In this document: positions 24,410-34,206 of the stretch, in pieces
Layout of the letters: each line of letters begins with the position of its first letter
Numbering within the stretch: position 1 is the first letter of the stretch
Source: an uncultured Prevotella sp.
GTDB taxonomy: Bacteria; Bacteroidota; Bacteroidia; Bacteroidales; Bacteroidaceae
Direction of reading: 5' to 3'
Length of the DNA: 41,640 nt
Assembly: GCA_900317685.1 (NCBI GenBank)
Contig: ONHQ01000027.1
Span: 1 to 41,640, forward strand
Program-made: the position numbers and the translations under genes
The notes under the pieces: generated by a model
Databases searched by the model: none
Told to the model about the DNA's origin: nothing
Seen by the model: the letters and a program-made list of their open reading frames with translations, nothing else

Positions 24410-24439
24410 CAAAAATAACACAAATCGGAAGAATATCAA
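24410..24439 (-). promoter_or_regulatory. Promoter of the DUF5715 gene
   Basis: TTG (24439-24437), 19 bases, TATTTTTG (24417-24410) followed by C. The ATG starts eight bases beyond the box, so the mRNA leader would be only a few bases. Confidence 0.7.
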
Positions 24440-24513
24440 AACAAACAAGAAGAAATCGTGCGACTCGAAAACATATTTTTGCCTTTAATCTGCCTTTTCT
24501 CGGTATTTTATTG

Positions 24514-24521
24514 TAATTTTG
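24514..24521 (+). promoter_or_regulatory. -7 box for phoH
   Basis: TAATTTTG, followed by C, lies 34 bases before the phoH start. The palindrome GTAATATATTAC at 24526-24537 falls at the likely transcription start. Confidence 0.6.
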
Positions 24522-24555
24522 CAGTGTAATATATTACGTACTTAAAAGACATACA

Positions 24556-25605
24556 TTGATAGAAAAACATATCGTACTCGAGGATATCGACCCCGTCGTA
24601 TTTTACGGAGTCAACAACGCACATCTGCAAATGCTGAAGGCTCTCTTCCCCAAGTTGCGTATCGTTGCGCGGGATAATGTCGTGCGCGTGCTTGGAGACG
24701 AGGAAGACATGGCCCGTTTCGAAGAAGACATCGAGAAGATGAGAAAACATGTGGTGAAATACAACTCCATCACAGACGAAGACATTCTCGACATCATCAA
24801 AGGACGGCAGACCAAAGCAGACGCAGTGAAAGACGTACTTGTTTACAGCATCTCCGGGCGCCCCATCAAGAGCAGATCTGAAAACCAGCAACAGCTCATT
24901 GATGCTTTTAATAAGAGTGATATGATATTCGCCGTAGGACCAGCTGGCACGGGCAAGACCTATCTGAGCATTGCACTCGCCGTGAAAGCTCTGAAAGAGA
25001 AAGCCATCAAACGCATCATCCTCAGCCGACCGGCTGTGGAAGCCGGAGAAAAGCTGGGATTTCTCCCCGGCGACATGAAAGACAAGATCGATCCTTACCT
25101 GCAACCGCTCTATGATGCCTTGCAGGATATGCTTCCCGCAACAAGACTCAGCGATCTGATGGAGAAGCACATCATACAAATCGCGCCTCTCGCCTTCATG
25201 CGCGGCCGTACACTGAGCGAAGCCGTTGTCATCCTCGACGAGGCACAGAACACCACGACGGCACAGATCAGAATGTTTCTCACCCGCATGGGATGGAACA
25301 CGAAGATGATCATCACAGGTGATATGACACAGATTGACCTGCCAAAAGAGTGCAAAAGTGGACTGAAGGAAGCCCTGAAGATACTGAAAGGAGTAGAAGG
25401 TATTTCCGTCATAGAACTTACCAAGAAAGATATTGTCCGTCACCAACTCGTCACACGCATCGTCAACGCCTATGAGGCTTACGACAAACGACAGGAGGAA
25501 GAGCACCGGAAACGAGTTGAGCGACAGCGAAGAGACGCTCTTGACAACAACAATGATGAGCAAGAGCTGACCATCATCGACACGGGTAATTTCACAGAAA
25601 ACTGA
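24556..25605 (+). CDS. PhoH-family ATPase
   Basis: PhoH-like proteins are P-loop ATPases related to helicase N-terminal domains and linked to RNA metabolism. The 349-residue protein has a KH-like N-terminal part (IVARDNVVRVLGDEEDM), Walker A GPAGTGKT (128-135), Walker B VVILDEAQNTT, and the sensor ITGDMTQIDLPK. The C-terminal tail is very basic and acidic in turn (RQEEEHRKRVERQRR). The start is a TTG, chosen because family members begin IEKHIVLEDIDP and no ATG stands nearby. It probably forms its own unit with the promoter upstream. Confidence 0.9.
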   Translation: MIEKHIVLEDIDPVVFYGVNNAHLQMLKALFPKLRIVARDNVVRVLGDEEDMARFEEDIEKMRKHVVKYNSITDEDILDIIKGRQTKADAVKDVLVYSISGRPIKSRSENQQQLIDAFNKSDMIFAVGPAGTGKTYLSIALAVKALKEKAIKRIILSRPAVEAGEKLGFLPGDMKDKIDPYLQPLYDALQDMLPATRLSDLMEKHIIQIAPLAFMRGRTLSEAVVILDEAQNTTTAQIRMFLTRMGWNTKMIITGDMTQIDLPKECKSGLKEALKILKGVEGISVIELTKKDIVRHQLVTRIVNAYEAYDKRQEEEHRKRVERQRRDALDNNNDEQELTIIDTGNFTEN

Positions 25606-25667
25606 TTTTCCCCCACCCTAAATAAACAGAAGACATTTCATAAAACACTTTTTATATTCATATTATT

Positions 25668-26618
25668 ATGAAAGCTTTAACTCATACCGATTTTCATTTC
25701 GAAGGACAGAAAAGCGTTTACCATGGCAAGGTACGCGACGTTTACAACATCAACGATGACCTCATCGTAATGGTCGCTACAGACCGCATCTCGGCTTTCG
25801 ACGTCGTCTTGCCCAAAGGTATTCCTTTCAAGGGCCAAGTGCTGAACCAAATTGCATCGAAGTTCCTTGACCAGACAGCCGACATCTGCCCGAACTGGAA
25901 ACTGGCAACACCCGACCCAATGGTCACCGTAGGACTGAAATGCGAGGGCTTCCGTGTGGAGATGATCATCCGCTCTATCCTTACCGGTTCTGCTTGGCGC
26001 GCTTACAAAGACGGATGCCGTGAGCTCTGTGGCGTGAAATTGCCGGAAGGTATGCATGAGAACGAGCGCTTCCCCGAGCCCATCATCACTCCTACCACCA
26101 AAGCCGATGAAGGTCATGACCTGAACATCTCTCGCGAGGAGATCATCAAGCAGGGCATCGTGTCTGCAGAGGACTATGCTGTCATCGAGGACTGGACACG
26201 CAAACTCTTCCAGCGCGGACAGGAGATTGCCGCTAAGCACGGTCTGATCCTCGTCGACACCAAATACGAATTTGGCAAACGCGACGGCAAGCTCTATCTC
26301 ATCGACGAGATCCACACACCGGATTCCAGCCGCTACTTCTACGCCGACGGCTACGAGGAGCGCCTGGCAAAGGGCGAGCCTCAGCGTCAGCTCTCCAAGG
26401 AGTTCGTAAGACAGTGGCTCATCGAGCACAACTTCATGAACCAGCCCGGACAGACCATGCCGGAGATCACCGACGAGTATGCCGAGAGCGTATCGGAGAG
26501 ATACATCGAGCTCTATGAGCACATCACTGGCGAGAAATTCGACAAGGCTGCCGAGGAAGGCGACATTGCCGCACGCATCGAACGCAATGTGAAGAACTAT
26601 CTCGCAACACGTAAGTAA
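25668..26618 (+). CDS. purC: SAICAR synthetase
   Basis: PurC joins aspartate to CAIR in an ATP-dependent step of purine synthesis. The 316-residue protein starts with [28 protein letters not shown] and has [29 protein letters not shown] and [13 protein letters not shown], all typical of the longer SAICAR synthetase form. It begins 62 bases after phoH; no TAnnTTTG box is visible between them. The menaquinone methyltransferase gene follows by 18 bases. Confidence 0.96.
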   Translation: MKALTHTDFHFEGQKSVYHGKVRDVYNINDDLIVMVATDRISAFDVVLPKGIPFKGQVLNQIASKFLDQTADICPNWKLATPDPMVTVGLKCEGFRVEMIIRSILTGSAWRAYKDGCRELCGVKLPEGMHENERFPEPIITPTTKADEGHDLNISREEIIKQGIVSAEDYAVIEDWTRKLFQRGQEIAAKHGLILVDTKYEFGKRDGKLYLIDEIHTPDSSRYFYADGYEERLAKGEPQRQLSKEFVRQWLIEHNFMNQPGQTMPEITDEYAESVSERYIELYEHITGEKFDKAAEEGDIAARIERNVKNYLATRK

Positions 26619-26636
26619 AAGCTCAACGTATCAGGA

Positions 26637-27371
26637 ATGTACAAACAAGAGCGCATTAAGCCCTACAATGGCACAGGTGACAAAGGACAACTCGTAGAGG
26701 AGATGTTTGACAACATCGCCGACAACTACGACACCCTCAACCACCGACTGTCATGGAATATAGACAAAGGATGGAGACGCAAGGCTATCAAGGCCCTTGC
26801 GCCTTTTCACCCTTGTTCTGTCCTTGACGTGGCAACAGGTACTGGCGATTTTGCCATTCTCTCTGCCCGTATGCTCCATCCACAGAAACTCATCGGAGCC
26901 GACATCTCAGAAGGAATGATGAACGTAGGACGAGAGAAAGTGAAAGTAGCAGGACTGGACAGCATCATCTCTTTCCAAAAGGAAGACTGCATGCATCTGT
27001 CATTTCCCGACAACACTTTCGATGCAGTCACAGCGGCCTTTGGCATCAGAAACTTCCAAGATCTGGATCAAGGACTGCGCGAGATGTGCCGGGTATTGAA
27101 GAAAGGGGGTCATCTGAGCATCGCTGAGCTTACCGAGCCCGTACACTTCCCCATGAAGCAGTGCTTCAAGCTCTATTCCCACACCTTCCTGCCAATCTAT
27201 GGCAGCATTATCTCTAAAGACAAGAGCGCATACAGCTACCTCACAGCCACCATCGAAGCTTTCCCCCAAGGAGAACAGATGATGGACATCCTGCAAAAGG
27301 CCGGCTTCTCCAAGGTCTCCTTCCGGCGACTGACCTTCGGTATATGCACTCTGTATTTCGCCGAAAAATAA
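26637..27371 (+). CDS. ubiE: Demethylmenaquinone methyltransferase
   Basis: UbiE/MenG methylates demethylmenaquinone with S-adenosylmethionine, the last step in menaquinone synthesis, at the inner membrane. The 244-residue protein has [20 protein letters not shown] motif [11 protein letters not shown] (64-73), [13 protein letters not shown] and [17 protein letters not shown]. These are the UbiE signatures. Bacteroidota normally use menaquinone, so the ubiquinone reaction is not expected. It follows purC closely and precedes aroE by 33 bases. Confidence 0.95.
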   Translation: MYKQERIKPYNGTGDKGQLVEEMFDNIADNYDTLNHRLSWNIDKGWRRKAIKALAPFHPCSVLDVATGTGDFAILSARMLHPQKLIGADISEGMMNVGREKVKVAGLDSIISFQKEDCMHLSFPDNTFDAVTAAFGIRNFQDLDQGLREMCRVLKKGGHLSIAELTEPVHFPMKQCFKLYSHTFLPIYGSIISKDKSAYSYLTATIEAFPQGEQMMDILQKAGFSKVSFRRLTFGICTLYFAEK

Positions 27372-27404
27372 CCATCACGTCAAACAAGTAACACCAGCTG
27401 CACA

Positions 27405-28151
27405 ATGGACAAATACGGACTGATAGGCTACCCTCTTGGACACTCCTTCTCCATCAGTTATTTCAATGAGAAGTTCCAAAACGAGAACATTGACGCAACT
27501 TATGAAAACTTCGAAATTCCTACGATAGAGGAATTGCCCGAGATACTTGACTCCAATCCTGAACTGAAAGGACTGAATGTCACGATACCTTATAAAGAAA
27601 AGGTCATCAGCTATCTCGACTCTCTCTCTCCCGAAGCTCGTGAAATCGGTGCTGTCAATGTCATCAAAGTAACACACAAAAACAAGAAGACGATACTAAA
27701 GGGCTTCAACAGCGATGTTATTGGATTCACACAAAGCATAGAGCCGCTATTAGAGCATTTCCATAAGAAGGCTCTCATCCTCGGTACTGGCGGCGCATCG
27801 AAAGCTATCGACTTCGGTCTGAAGTCGCTTGGACTCAAGACGCTGAAGGTAAGCCGATACGAAAAGCCGGGTACCATTGAGTACAGCCACATCACAGCAG
27901 ACACCATCAAGGAGTATAACGTGATTGTCAACTGCACACCCTGCGGCATGTATCCCCACGCCGACGAATGCCCCAACCTCCCCTACGATGCCATGGACAG
28001 CCATACGCTCCTCTATGATCTCATCTACAATCCCGATGAGACGCTGTTTATGAAGAAAGGCAAAGAGCATGGCGCTGTAGTGAAAAACGGACTGGAGATG
28101 CTCCTGCTCCAGGCTTTTGCCAGCTGGCAGTTCTGGAATGACGAAAGGTAA
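27405..28151 (+). CDS. aroE: Shikimate dehydrogenase
   Basis: AroE reduces 3-dehydroshikimate to shikimate with NADPH in aromatic amino acid and chorismate synthesis. Visible are YGLIGYPLGHSFS (shikimate-binding serines), GLNVTIPYKEKV with catalytic Lys64, FNSDVIGF with catalytic Asp, and the Rossmann loop LILGTGGASKAI. The 248-residue length is slightly shorter than E. coli AroE but normal in Bacteroidota. Chorismate also feeds menaquinone, the product of the previous gene's pathway. Confidence 0.95.
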   Translation: MDKYGLIGYPLGHSFSISYFNEKFQNENIDATYENFEIPTIEELPEILDSNPELKGLNVTIPYKEKVISYLDSLSPEAREIGAVNVIKVTHKNKKTILKGFNSDVIGFTQSIEPLLEHFHKKALILGTGGASKAIDFGLKSLGLKTLKVSRYEKPGTIEYSHITADTIKEYNVIVNCTPCGMYPHADECPNLPYDAMDSHTLLYDLIYNPDETLFMKKGKEHGAVVKNGLEMLLLQAFASWQFWNDER

Positions 28152-28220
28152 GACTCCACATTCCGCAGATTCTATCATACCATATTATATTATTATCATT
28201 CAAGACTTACGATTGAAAAA

Positions 28221-29384
28221 ATGAATAATCGATACATGATGCGAGGCGTCAGTGCCGCCAAGGAAGATGTGCACAACGCTATCAAGAACATCGACAAGGG
28301 TATCTTCCCCCAGGCTTTCTGCAAGATCATCCCCGACATCCTCGGTGGCGATCCGGAATACTGCAATATCATGCATGCTGACGGCGCCGGCACAAAGTCT
28401 TCTTTGGCCTATCTCTATTGGAAGGAGACGGGTGATCTGAGCGTTTGGAAGGGAATTGCGCAAGACGCTATCGTCATGAACACCGATGACCTGCTCTGTG
28501 TGGGAGCTGTTGACAACATCCTTGTGTCCAGCACCATCGGCCGCAATAAGATGCTGATTCCCGGCGAGGTCATCAGTGCTATTATCAACGGCACTGATGA
28601 ACTGCTTGCTGAACTGCGCGGTATGGGCATCGGCATCTGGCCCACAGGCGGCGAGACGGCTGATGTCGGCGACTTGGTGCGTACCATCATTGTCGACTCC
28701 ACGGTCACCTGCCGCATGAAGCGCAAGGATGTCATCAACAATGCCAACATCCGCCCGGGAGATGTCATCGTAGGTCTCAGCTCTACCGGTCAGGCTACTT
28801 ATGAGCATCAGTACAATGGCGGCATGGGCAGCAACGGACTGACAAGTGCCCGCCACGATGTCTTCGCGAAGTATCTGGCTGAGAAATATCCCGAGAGCTA
28901 TGACCATGCCGTACCCGACGAACTGGTATATAGCGGAAAATATCACCTCACCGACAAGATTGAAGGAGTGCCCGTCAATGCCGGCCAGATGGTCCTCTCT
29001 CCGACCCGCACCTACGCTCCGGTCATCAAGAAGCTCTTGGACGAGTTGCGTCCCGAGATTCACGGTATGGTGCACTGCACCGGCGGCGCTCAGACCAAAG
29101 TGCTGCACTTCGTAGGTGAAAACTGCAAGGTGGTGAAGGACAACATGTTCCCCGTACCCCCACTCTTCAAGACCATTCACGACTGCTCCGGCACAGACTG
29201 GAAAGAGATGTATCAGGTCTTCAATATGGGACATCGCATGGAGATCTATGTACGGCCCGAAGTAGCAGATCAGGTCATCGCTGTGAGCAAGAGCTTCAAC
29301 ATCGATGCCCAGGTCATCGGACACATCGAAGAAGGCAAGCGCTCTCTGACCATCAAGTCAGAATTCGGAACGTTTGAATATTAA
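28221..29384 (+). CDS. purM: Phosphoribosylformylglycinamidine cyclo-ligase (AIR synthase)
   Basis: PurM closes the imidazole ring of AIR using ATP. The 387-residue protein is the longer Bacteroidota form. Motifs include GAGTKSSLAYLYWKE, MNTDDLLCVGA, GIWPTGGETADVGD, the GDVIVGLSSTGQ stretch and HCTGGAQTK. It begins 69 bases after aroE; no consensus -7 box is visible in the spacer. A direct repeat overlaps its stop codon. Confidence 0.92.
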   Translation: MNNRYMMRGVSAAKEDVHNAIKNIDKGIFPQAFCKIIPDILGGDPEYCNIMHADGAGTKSSLAYLYWKETGDLSVWKGIAQDAIVMNTDDLLCVGAVDNILVSSTIGRNKMLIPGEVISAIINGTDELLAELRGMGIGIWPTGGETADVGDLVRTIIVDSTVTCRMKRKDVINNANIRPGDVIVGLSSTGQATYEHQYNGGMGSNGLTSARHDVFAKYLAEKYPESYDHAVPDELVYSGKYHLTDKIEGVPVNAGQMVLSPTRTYAPVIKKLLDELRPEIHGMVHCTGGAQTKVLHFVGENCKVVKDNMFPVPPLFKTIHDCSGTDWKEMYQVFNMGHRMEIYVRPEVADQVIAVSKSFNIDAQVIGHIEEGKRSLTIKSEFGTFEY

Positions 29385-29426
29385 ATCCAACGCTTGCTTT
29401 TAAGAAACAAGCGTATGAATATTAAA
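29375..29426. repeat. Direct repeat flanking a small hairpin between purM and prfA
   Basis: TGAATATTAAA occurs at 29375-29385, covering the purM stop, and again at 29416-29426. Between the copies ACGCTTG and CAAGCGT form a seven-base stem. It may be a short transcript-end hairpin or a small duplication scar. Confidence 0.6.
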
Positions 29427-29440
29427 CTATAAGACGATTT

Positions 29441-30553
29441 ATGCCAGAAAACAACAGCATATTGGAGAAGCTCGACGGTTTAGAGGCTCGCTATGAGGAA
29501 GTCAGCACTCTTATCACCGACCCCGCCGTCATAGCCGATCAACAACGTTACGTAAAACTCACCAAGGAGTATAAGGATCTCGACGACATCATGAAGGCAC
29601 GCAAGAGATACGTCGACTGTCTCAACGCCATCAAAGAAGCCAAGGACGTGCTCGCCAACGAGAAAGATCCCGACATGAAGGAAATGGCCCACGAAGAGCT
29701 CTCGGAGAACGAGGCCCTCAAGCCGAAGCTGGAAGAGGACATCAAGATTGCCCTCGTGCCCAAGGACCCGGAAGACGCTAAGAACGTGCAGATGGAGATC
29801 CGCGCGGGAGCCGGTGGCGACGAGGCTGCCCTCTTTGCCGGTGATCTCTTCAACATGTATAAGAAATACTGTGAGTCGAAAGGCTGGACCGTCAGTGTGA
29901 CGAGCGTCTCGGAAGGTGCTGTCGGCGGCTACAAGGAGATCGACTTTGCCGTGAGTGGCGATAATGTCTACGGCACACTGAAATATGAGAGTGGCGTGCA
30001 TCGTGTCCAGCGTGTCCCCGCAACAGAGACTCAGGGCCGTATGCACACCTCTGCCGCCACAGTCGCCGTGCTCCCGGAAGCCGAAAAATTTGAAGTCCAC
30101 ATCAACGAAGGCGACATCAAGTGGGATACTTTCCGTTCCAGTGGTGCCGGAGGTCAGAACGTCAACAAGGTGAGTTCCGGTGTCCGTCTACGCTATCCTT
30201 GGAAGAACCCCAACACGGGTGAGGTAGAAGAAATTCTCATCGAATGTACCGAGACGCGTGACCAGCCAAAGAATAAGGAACGAGCTTTGAGCCGTCTCTA
30301 CACCTATATATATGACCACGAGCACCAGAAATACGTCGACGACATCTCCAGCCGCCGCCGTTCTTTGGTATCTACCGGTGACCGCAGTGCCAAGATCCGT
30401 ACATACAATTTCCCACAAGGTCGTGTCACTGATCATCGTATCGGTTACACCATTCATGACCTGCAAGGATTTCTCGGCGGCAACATCCAAGACATGATCG
30501 ACCATCTCACCGTGGCTGAAAATGCAGAAAAACTGAAGGAGAACGAGCTATAG
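29441..30553 (+). CDS. prfA: Peptide chain release factor 1
   Basis: RF1 recognises UAA and UAG stop codons and releases the finished peptide from the ribosome. The 370-residue protein has the codon-recognition motif PAT (193-195, in RVPATETQGR) and the catalytic GGQ (237-239, in GAGGQNVNKV), plus a coiled N-terminal domain. The PAT motif separates it from RF2. It lies between purine and pyrimidine genes; pyrF begins 111 bases later. Confidence 0.97.
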   Translation: MPENNSILEKLDGLEARYEEVSTLITDPAVIADQQRYVKLTKEYKDLDDIMKARKRYVDCLNAIKEAKDVLANEKDPDMKEMAHEELSENEALKPKLEEDIKIALVPKDPEDAKNVQMEIRAGAGGDEAALFAGDLFNMYKKYCESKGWTVSVTSVSEGAVGGYKEIDFAVSGDNVYGTLKYESGVHRVQRVPATETQGRMHTSAATVAVLPEAEKFEVHINEGDIKWDTFRSSGAGGQNVNKVSSGVRLRYPWKNPNTGEVEEILIECTETRDQPKNKERALSRLYTYIYDHEHQKYVDDISSRRRSLVSTGDRSAKIRTYNFPQGRVTDHRIGYTIHDLQGFLGGNIQDMIDHLTVAENAEKLKENEL

Positions 30554-30664
30554 GCTGCATAGAGCAGTCAGCAAGCCGCAAGGTATATAGCTAATCGATC
30601 ACTGGCAACAGCAATCTGATAATTAGTAAAAAGTAAACAGATAATTGTTCATAAACGACAAATC

Positions 30665-31489
30665 ATGAATCGCAAACAATTAGTCGAGCAGATATTCCAA
30701 AAGAAAACATTTCTCTGTGTAGGCTTGGATCCCGACATCCGCAAGATGCCGGAATGCGTCCAGCAAGAAGAAGATCCGATTTTCTTCTTCAACAAGCAGA
30801 TCATCGACGCCACAGCTCCCTACTGCGTTGCCTACAAGCCCAATCTGGCATTCTACGAATGTCTGGGTGTCAAGGGCATGACTTCTTTCGAGCGTACAGT
30901 AGAGTATCTTCAGAAGTTCTATCCCGACCATTTCATCATCGCTGATGCCAAACGCGGTGACATCGGCAACACCTCAGCCATGTATGCGCGCACCTTCTTC
31001 GAAGAGTATAACGTCGACGCCCTCACCGTGGCTCCATACATGGGTGAGGACAGCGTTACTCCTTTCCTTGAGTACAAAGGCAAGTGGGTGGTATTGCTCG
31101 CATTGACAAGCAACAAGGGCAGCCACGACTTCCAGCTCACAGAGGACAAGGAGGGCGAACGCCTGTTCGAGAAAGTGCTGAAGAAATCACAGCAGTGGGG
31201 CAATGAGGACAACATGATGTACGTCGTCGGGGCCACACAAGGACAGATGTTCCAGGACATCCGCAAAGTAGCTCCCAACCATTTCCTTCTTGTTCCAGGC
31301 GTTGGCGCACAGGGAGGCTCACTTCAGGAAGTTTGCAAATATGGCATCATCAAAGACTGTGGACTCCTGGTCAACTCCAGCCGTGGCATCATCTATGCCG
31401 GACATGACGAAAACTTCGCCCAAGCCTCGGCAGAGAAAGCCAAAGATTTGCAACAGCAAATGGAGGTGGAACTGTCTAAAATCGGATAA
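30665..31489 (+). CDS. pyrF: Orotidine 5'-phosphate decarboxylase, type 2
   Basis: PyrF makes UMP from OMP, the last step of de novo pyrimidine synthesis. The 274-residue type 2 form shows [20 protein letters not shown] and the catalytic [13 protein letters not shown] (Lys96, Asp99). The end of the barrel has [10 protein letters not shown] and [11 protein letters not shown]. It is followed by a strong hairpin terminator, so it ends the upstream unit. Confidence 0.96.
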   Translation: MNRKQLVEQIFQKKTFLCVGLDPDIRKMPECVQQEEDPIFFFNKQIIDATAPYCVAYKPNLAFYECLGVKGMTSFERTVEYLQKFYPDHFIIADAKRGDIGNTSAMYARTFFEEYNVDALTVAPYMGEDSVTPFLEYKGKWVVLLALTSNKGSHDFQLTEDKEGERLFEKVLKKSQQWGNEDNMMYVVGATQGQMFQDIRKVAPNHFLLVPGVGAQGGSLQEVCKYGIIKDCGLLVNSSRGIIYAGHDENFAQASAEKAKDLQQQMEVELSKIG

Positions 31490-31535
31490 GTAAAAACGCA
31501 TTGCTCGTTCAAGCAGAGCCTCATTTTTATTTCAC

Positions 31536-31572
31536 AAAAAGCGTACTAATGTGCAATTAGTGCGCTTTTTTT
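31536..31572 (+). terminator. Terminator after pyrF
   Basis: AAAAAGCGTACTAAT pairs with ATTAGTGCGCTTTTT with one mismatch around GTGCA; seven T in total end it. It separates pyrF from the lipid A operon. Confidence 0.9.
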
Positions 31573-31625
31573 ATCTAAAAAGCACAAAAACTCAGCCTAT
31601 CTTCAAAGATTCGAGAATAATTTAT

Positions 31626-31634
31626 TATATTTGC
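31626..31634 (+). promoter_or_regulatory. -7 box of the lipid A operon
   Basis: TATATTTGC lies 24 bases before the lpxD ATG and supports that start. No TTG stands at the ideal spacing. Confidence 0.65.
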
Positions 31635-31658
31635 AAAAATGTTTCAATCCTAAAGAAG

Positions 31659-32699
31659 ATGGAATTTACCGCAAAGCAAATCGCTCAGTTTGTACAGGGC
31701 ACTATTGAAGGAGATGAAAACGCCAGCGTGCACACCTTTGCCAAGATAGAGGAAGGCACGGCAGGCTCCATTTCCTTTTTGGCCAATCCTAAGTATATCC
31801 ACTATTTATATGATACCAAGTCCACCATTGTTTTGGTAGACTCACAGATAAGCATCGACCGTCCGGTGACCGCCACACTCATCCGTGTAGACAACGCCCG
31901 CGATTGCGTTGCCCGGTTATTACAGCTCTACGAGTCAGCCAAGCCCAAGAAGCATGGCATCGATCCCCTGGCCTTCGTATCTCCTAAGGCCAAAATCGGA
32001 AAGGATGTCTACGTGGGTGCCTTTGCTTATATCGCAGACGGGGTCACCATCGGCGACGGCTCACAGATCTATCCCAATGTGACCATCATGGACAATGCCA
32101 CTCTTGGCGACAACTGTCTGATCTATCCTCAGGTGAGCATCTATCACGACTGCAAGCTTGGCAACAATGTCACGATCCATTCCGGCAGTGTCATCGGTGC
32201 CGATGGCTTCGGCTTCGCTCCCAACGCTCAGACTGGCCAGTACGACAAGATTCCTCAGATCGGCATCGTCACCATTGAGGATAATGTAGAAATCGGTGCT
32301 AATACTTGCATCGACAGATCAACGATGGGCTCTACTTTCGTCAGAAAAGGCGTGAAGCTCGACAACCTTGTGCAGATCGCCCACAATACCGACATTGGCG
32401 AGAACACCGTCATGTCAGCACAGGTCGGTGTGGCTGGCTCCACCAAAGTAGGACAATGGTGCATGTTTGGCGGACAAGTCGGCGTCTCCGGACATATCAC
32501 CATCGGCGACAAAGTGCTGCTGGGTGCCCAATCTGGTGCTCCATCTTCCCTCAAATCCAACCAGACCCTGATTGGTACTCCACCAATGCCTCAGTTCGCC
32601 TATTTCAAGAGTCAGGCACTGTTCCAAAGACTTCCGGAAATCTACAAGCAGCTGAACGCATTGCAGAAAGAAGTGGAAGAACTAAAGAAGAAGTCATAA
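31659..32699 (+). CDS. lpxD: UDP-3-O-acylglucosamine N-acyltransferase
   Basis: LpxD adds the second hydroxyacyl chain in lipid A synthesis, using acyl-ACP, in the cytoplasm. The 346-residue protein has an N-terminal uridine-binding domain, a left-handed beta-helix of hexapeptide repeats ([21 protein letters not shown] onward), and catalytic His242 in [14 protein letters not shown] placed the start at [11 protein letters not shown], since the upstream frame runs through promoter and terminator sequence. The lpxC/fabZ gene follows after 79 bases. Confidence 0.96.
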   Translation: MEFTAKQIAQFVQGTIEGDENASVHTFAKIEEGTAGSISFLANPKYIHYLYDTKSTIVLVDSQISIDRPVTATLIRVDNARDCVARLLQLYESAKPKKHGIDPLAFVSPKAKIGKDVYVGAFAYIADGVTIGDGSQIYPNVTIMDNATLGDNCLIYPQVSIYHDCKLGNNVTIHSGSVIGADGFGFAPNAQTGQYDKIPQIGIVTIEDNVEIGANTCIDRSTMGSTFVRKGVKLDNLVQIAHNTDIGENTVMSAQVGVAGSTKVGQWCMFGGQVGVSGHITIGDKVLLGAQSGAPSSLKSNQTLIGTPPMPQFAYFKSQALFQRLPEIYKQLNALQKEVEELKKKS

Positions 32700-32778
32700 A
32701 ACAGCAGACTTACATAATAACAAGTAAAATAACCTCAACAGAGCTTTACACGCTTGATCGTTAAGCAACACAATAAAG

Positions 32779-34170
32779 ATGGATACAGAAAAGCAAAAAA
32801 CGCTTGGTGGCAGTTTCTCTCTCTTTGGTAAGGGACTGCACACAGGTCTGAATCTCACTGTGACGTTCAATCCCGCACCGGAAAACACCGGCTATAAAAT
32901 CCAACGCATCGACCTGGAAGGACAGCCCACTATCGAAGCAATTGCCGAAAACGTCGGCAATACTGAGCGTGGCACCGTTCTGCAGCAAGGAGACGTACGT
33001 GTCTCTACTGTTGAGCACGGCATGTCTGCCCTTTATGCAATGGGCATTGACAACTGCCTCATACAGGTCAATGGTTCCGAATTCCCCATTCTCGACGGTT
33101 CGGCTGCCATGTATGTCGAGCAAATCCAAAAAGTGGGCATCGTAGAGCAGAGCGCACCAAAAGACTATTATATCATCCGCAAAAAAATAGAAATCAAGGA
33201 CGACGAGAGCGGCTCATGTATCACCATTCTCCCGGATACAGATTTCTCCATCACGGCCATGTGCTCCTTCCCTTCGAAATTTATTTCCAGCCAGTTTGCC
33301 ACACTCGACAAGATGGAGAACTATGCCGAAGAGATCGCACCAGCCCGCACTTTCGTCTTCGTTCGCGACATCGTGCCTTTGCTCAAGGCCAACCTCATCA
33401 AGGGCGGTGACCTCGACAATGCCATCGTCATCTATGAGAAGCCCGAGGAACAAGAACAGCTCGACAAGCTTGCCGACCTGCTGAAGGTGCCGCATATCGA
33501 TGCCGCCAAGATCGGTTATATCCAGCACAAGCCACTCATGTGGGACAACGAATGCACGCGCCATAAGCTCCTTGACATCATTGGTGACATGGCCTTGATC
33601 GGCAAGCCCATCAAGGGACGCATCATTGCCACACGCCCCGGTCATACCATCAACAACAAGTTCGCACGTCTGATGCGTAAGGAAATCAGAAAGCATGAGG
33701 TACAGGCTCCTATCTACGATCCCAATGAGGAGCCGCTGATCGACAACATTCATATCCGTCAGCTACTCCCCCACCGTTATCCCATGCAACTCGTCGATAA
33801 GATTGTAGCCATGGGAGCAACAAGCATCGTCGGCGTGAAAAACGTCACTGCCAATGAACCTTTCTTCCAAGGTCACTTCCCCGATGAGCCCGTCATGCCC
33901 GGCGTGCTGCAGATCGAGGCCATGGCACAGTGCGGTGGACTGCTCGTGCTCAGCCAGCTCGACGAACCCGAGAAGTGGTCGACCTATTTCCTCAAGATCG
34001 ATGACGTGAAGTTCCGTCATAAGGTTGTGCCGGGCGATACGCTGCTCTTCCGCGTAGAGCTGCTCGGTCCGGTGCGCCATGGCATCAGTTCCATGAAAGG
34101 ATACATGTTCGTCGGTGATCATGTCGTGTCCGAAGCGACATTCACGGCTCAGATCGTCAAGAACAAATAA
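32779..34170 (+). CDS. lpxC/fabZ: LpxC-FabZ fusion: UDP-3-O-acyl-GlcNAc deacetylase / hydroxyacyl-ACP dehydratase
   Basis: Residues 1 to about 305 are LpxC, the zinc deacetylase that commits to lipid A. Its ligands are His80 (STVEHGMSAL), His262 and Asp266 (RHKLLDIIGD), and His289 is the likely catalytic residue. Residues about 318-463 are FabZ, which dehydrates 3-hydroxyacyl-ACP for fatty acid synthesis: LLPHRYPMQLVDKI (His332), GHFPDEPVMPGVLQIEAMAQ (His366, Glu380). Both compete for the same hydroxyacyl-ACP pool. The fusion is normal in Bacteroidota and needs no special explanation. Confidence 0.97.
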   Translation: MDTEKQKTLGGSFSLFGKGLHTGLNLTVTFNPAPENTGYKIQRIDLEGQPTIEAIAENVGNTERGTVLQQGDVRVSTVEHGMSALYAMGIDNCLIQVNGSEFPILDGSAAMYVEQIQKVGIVEQSAPKDYYIIRKKIEIKDDESGSCITILPDTDFSITAMCSFPSKFISSQFATLDKMENYAEEIAPARTFVFVRDIVPLLKANLIKGGDLDNAIVIYEKPEEQEQLDKLADLLKVPHIDAAKIGYIQHKPLMWDNECTRHKLLDIIGDMALIGKPIKGRIIATRPGHTINNKFARLMRKEIRKHEVQAPIYDPNEEPLIDNIHIRQLLPHRYPMQLVDKIVAMGATSIVGVKNVTANEPFFQGHFPDEPVMPGVLQIEAMAQCGGLLVLSQLDEPEKWSTYFLKIDDVKFRHKVVPGDTLLFRVELLGPVRHGISSMKGYMFVGDHVVSEATFTAQIVKNK

Positions 34171-34206
34171 GCCCCTATATTAATCTCAAGACCACTTTTA
34201 CACAAA

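Noticed and set aside
24508-25563. 351-codon open frame on the minus strand across phoH
   Set aside because: The plus-strand PhoH has intact Walker motifs, and the antisense product has no recognisable domain.
28200-29324. 374-codon open frame on the minus strand across purM
   Set aside because: It is antisense to an intact purM and carries no motif; it results from codon bias.
32779-34170. lpxC/fabZ fusion as a novelty
   Set aside because: This fusion is standard in Bacteroidota and both halves have intact active sites.
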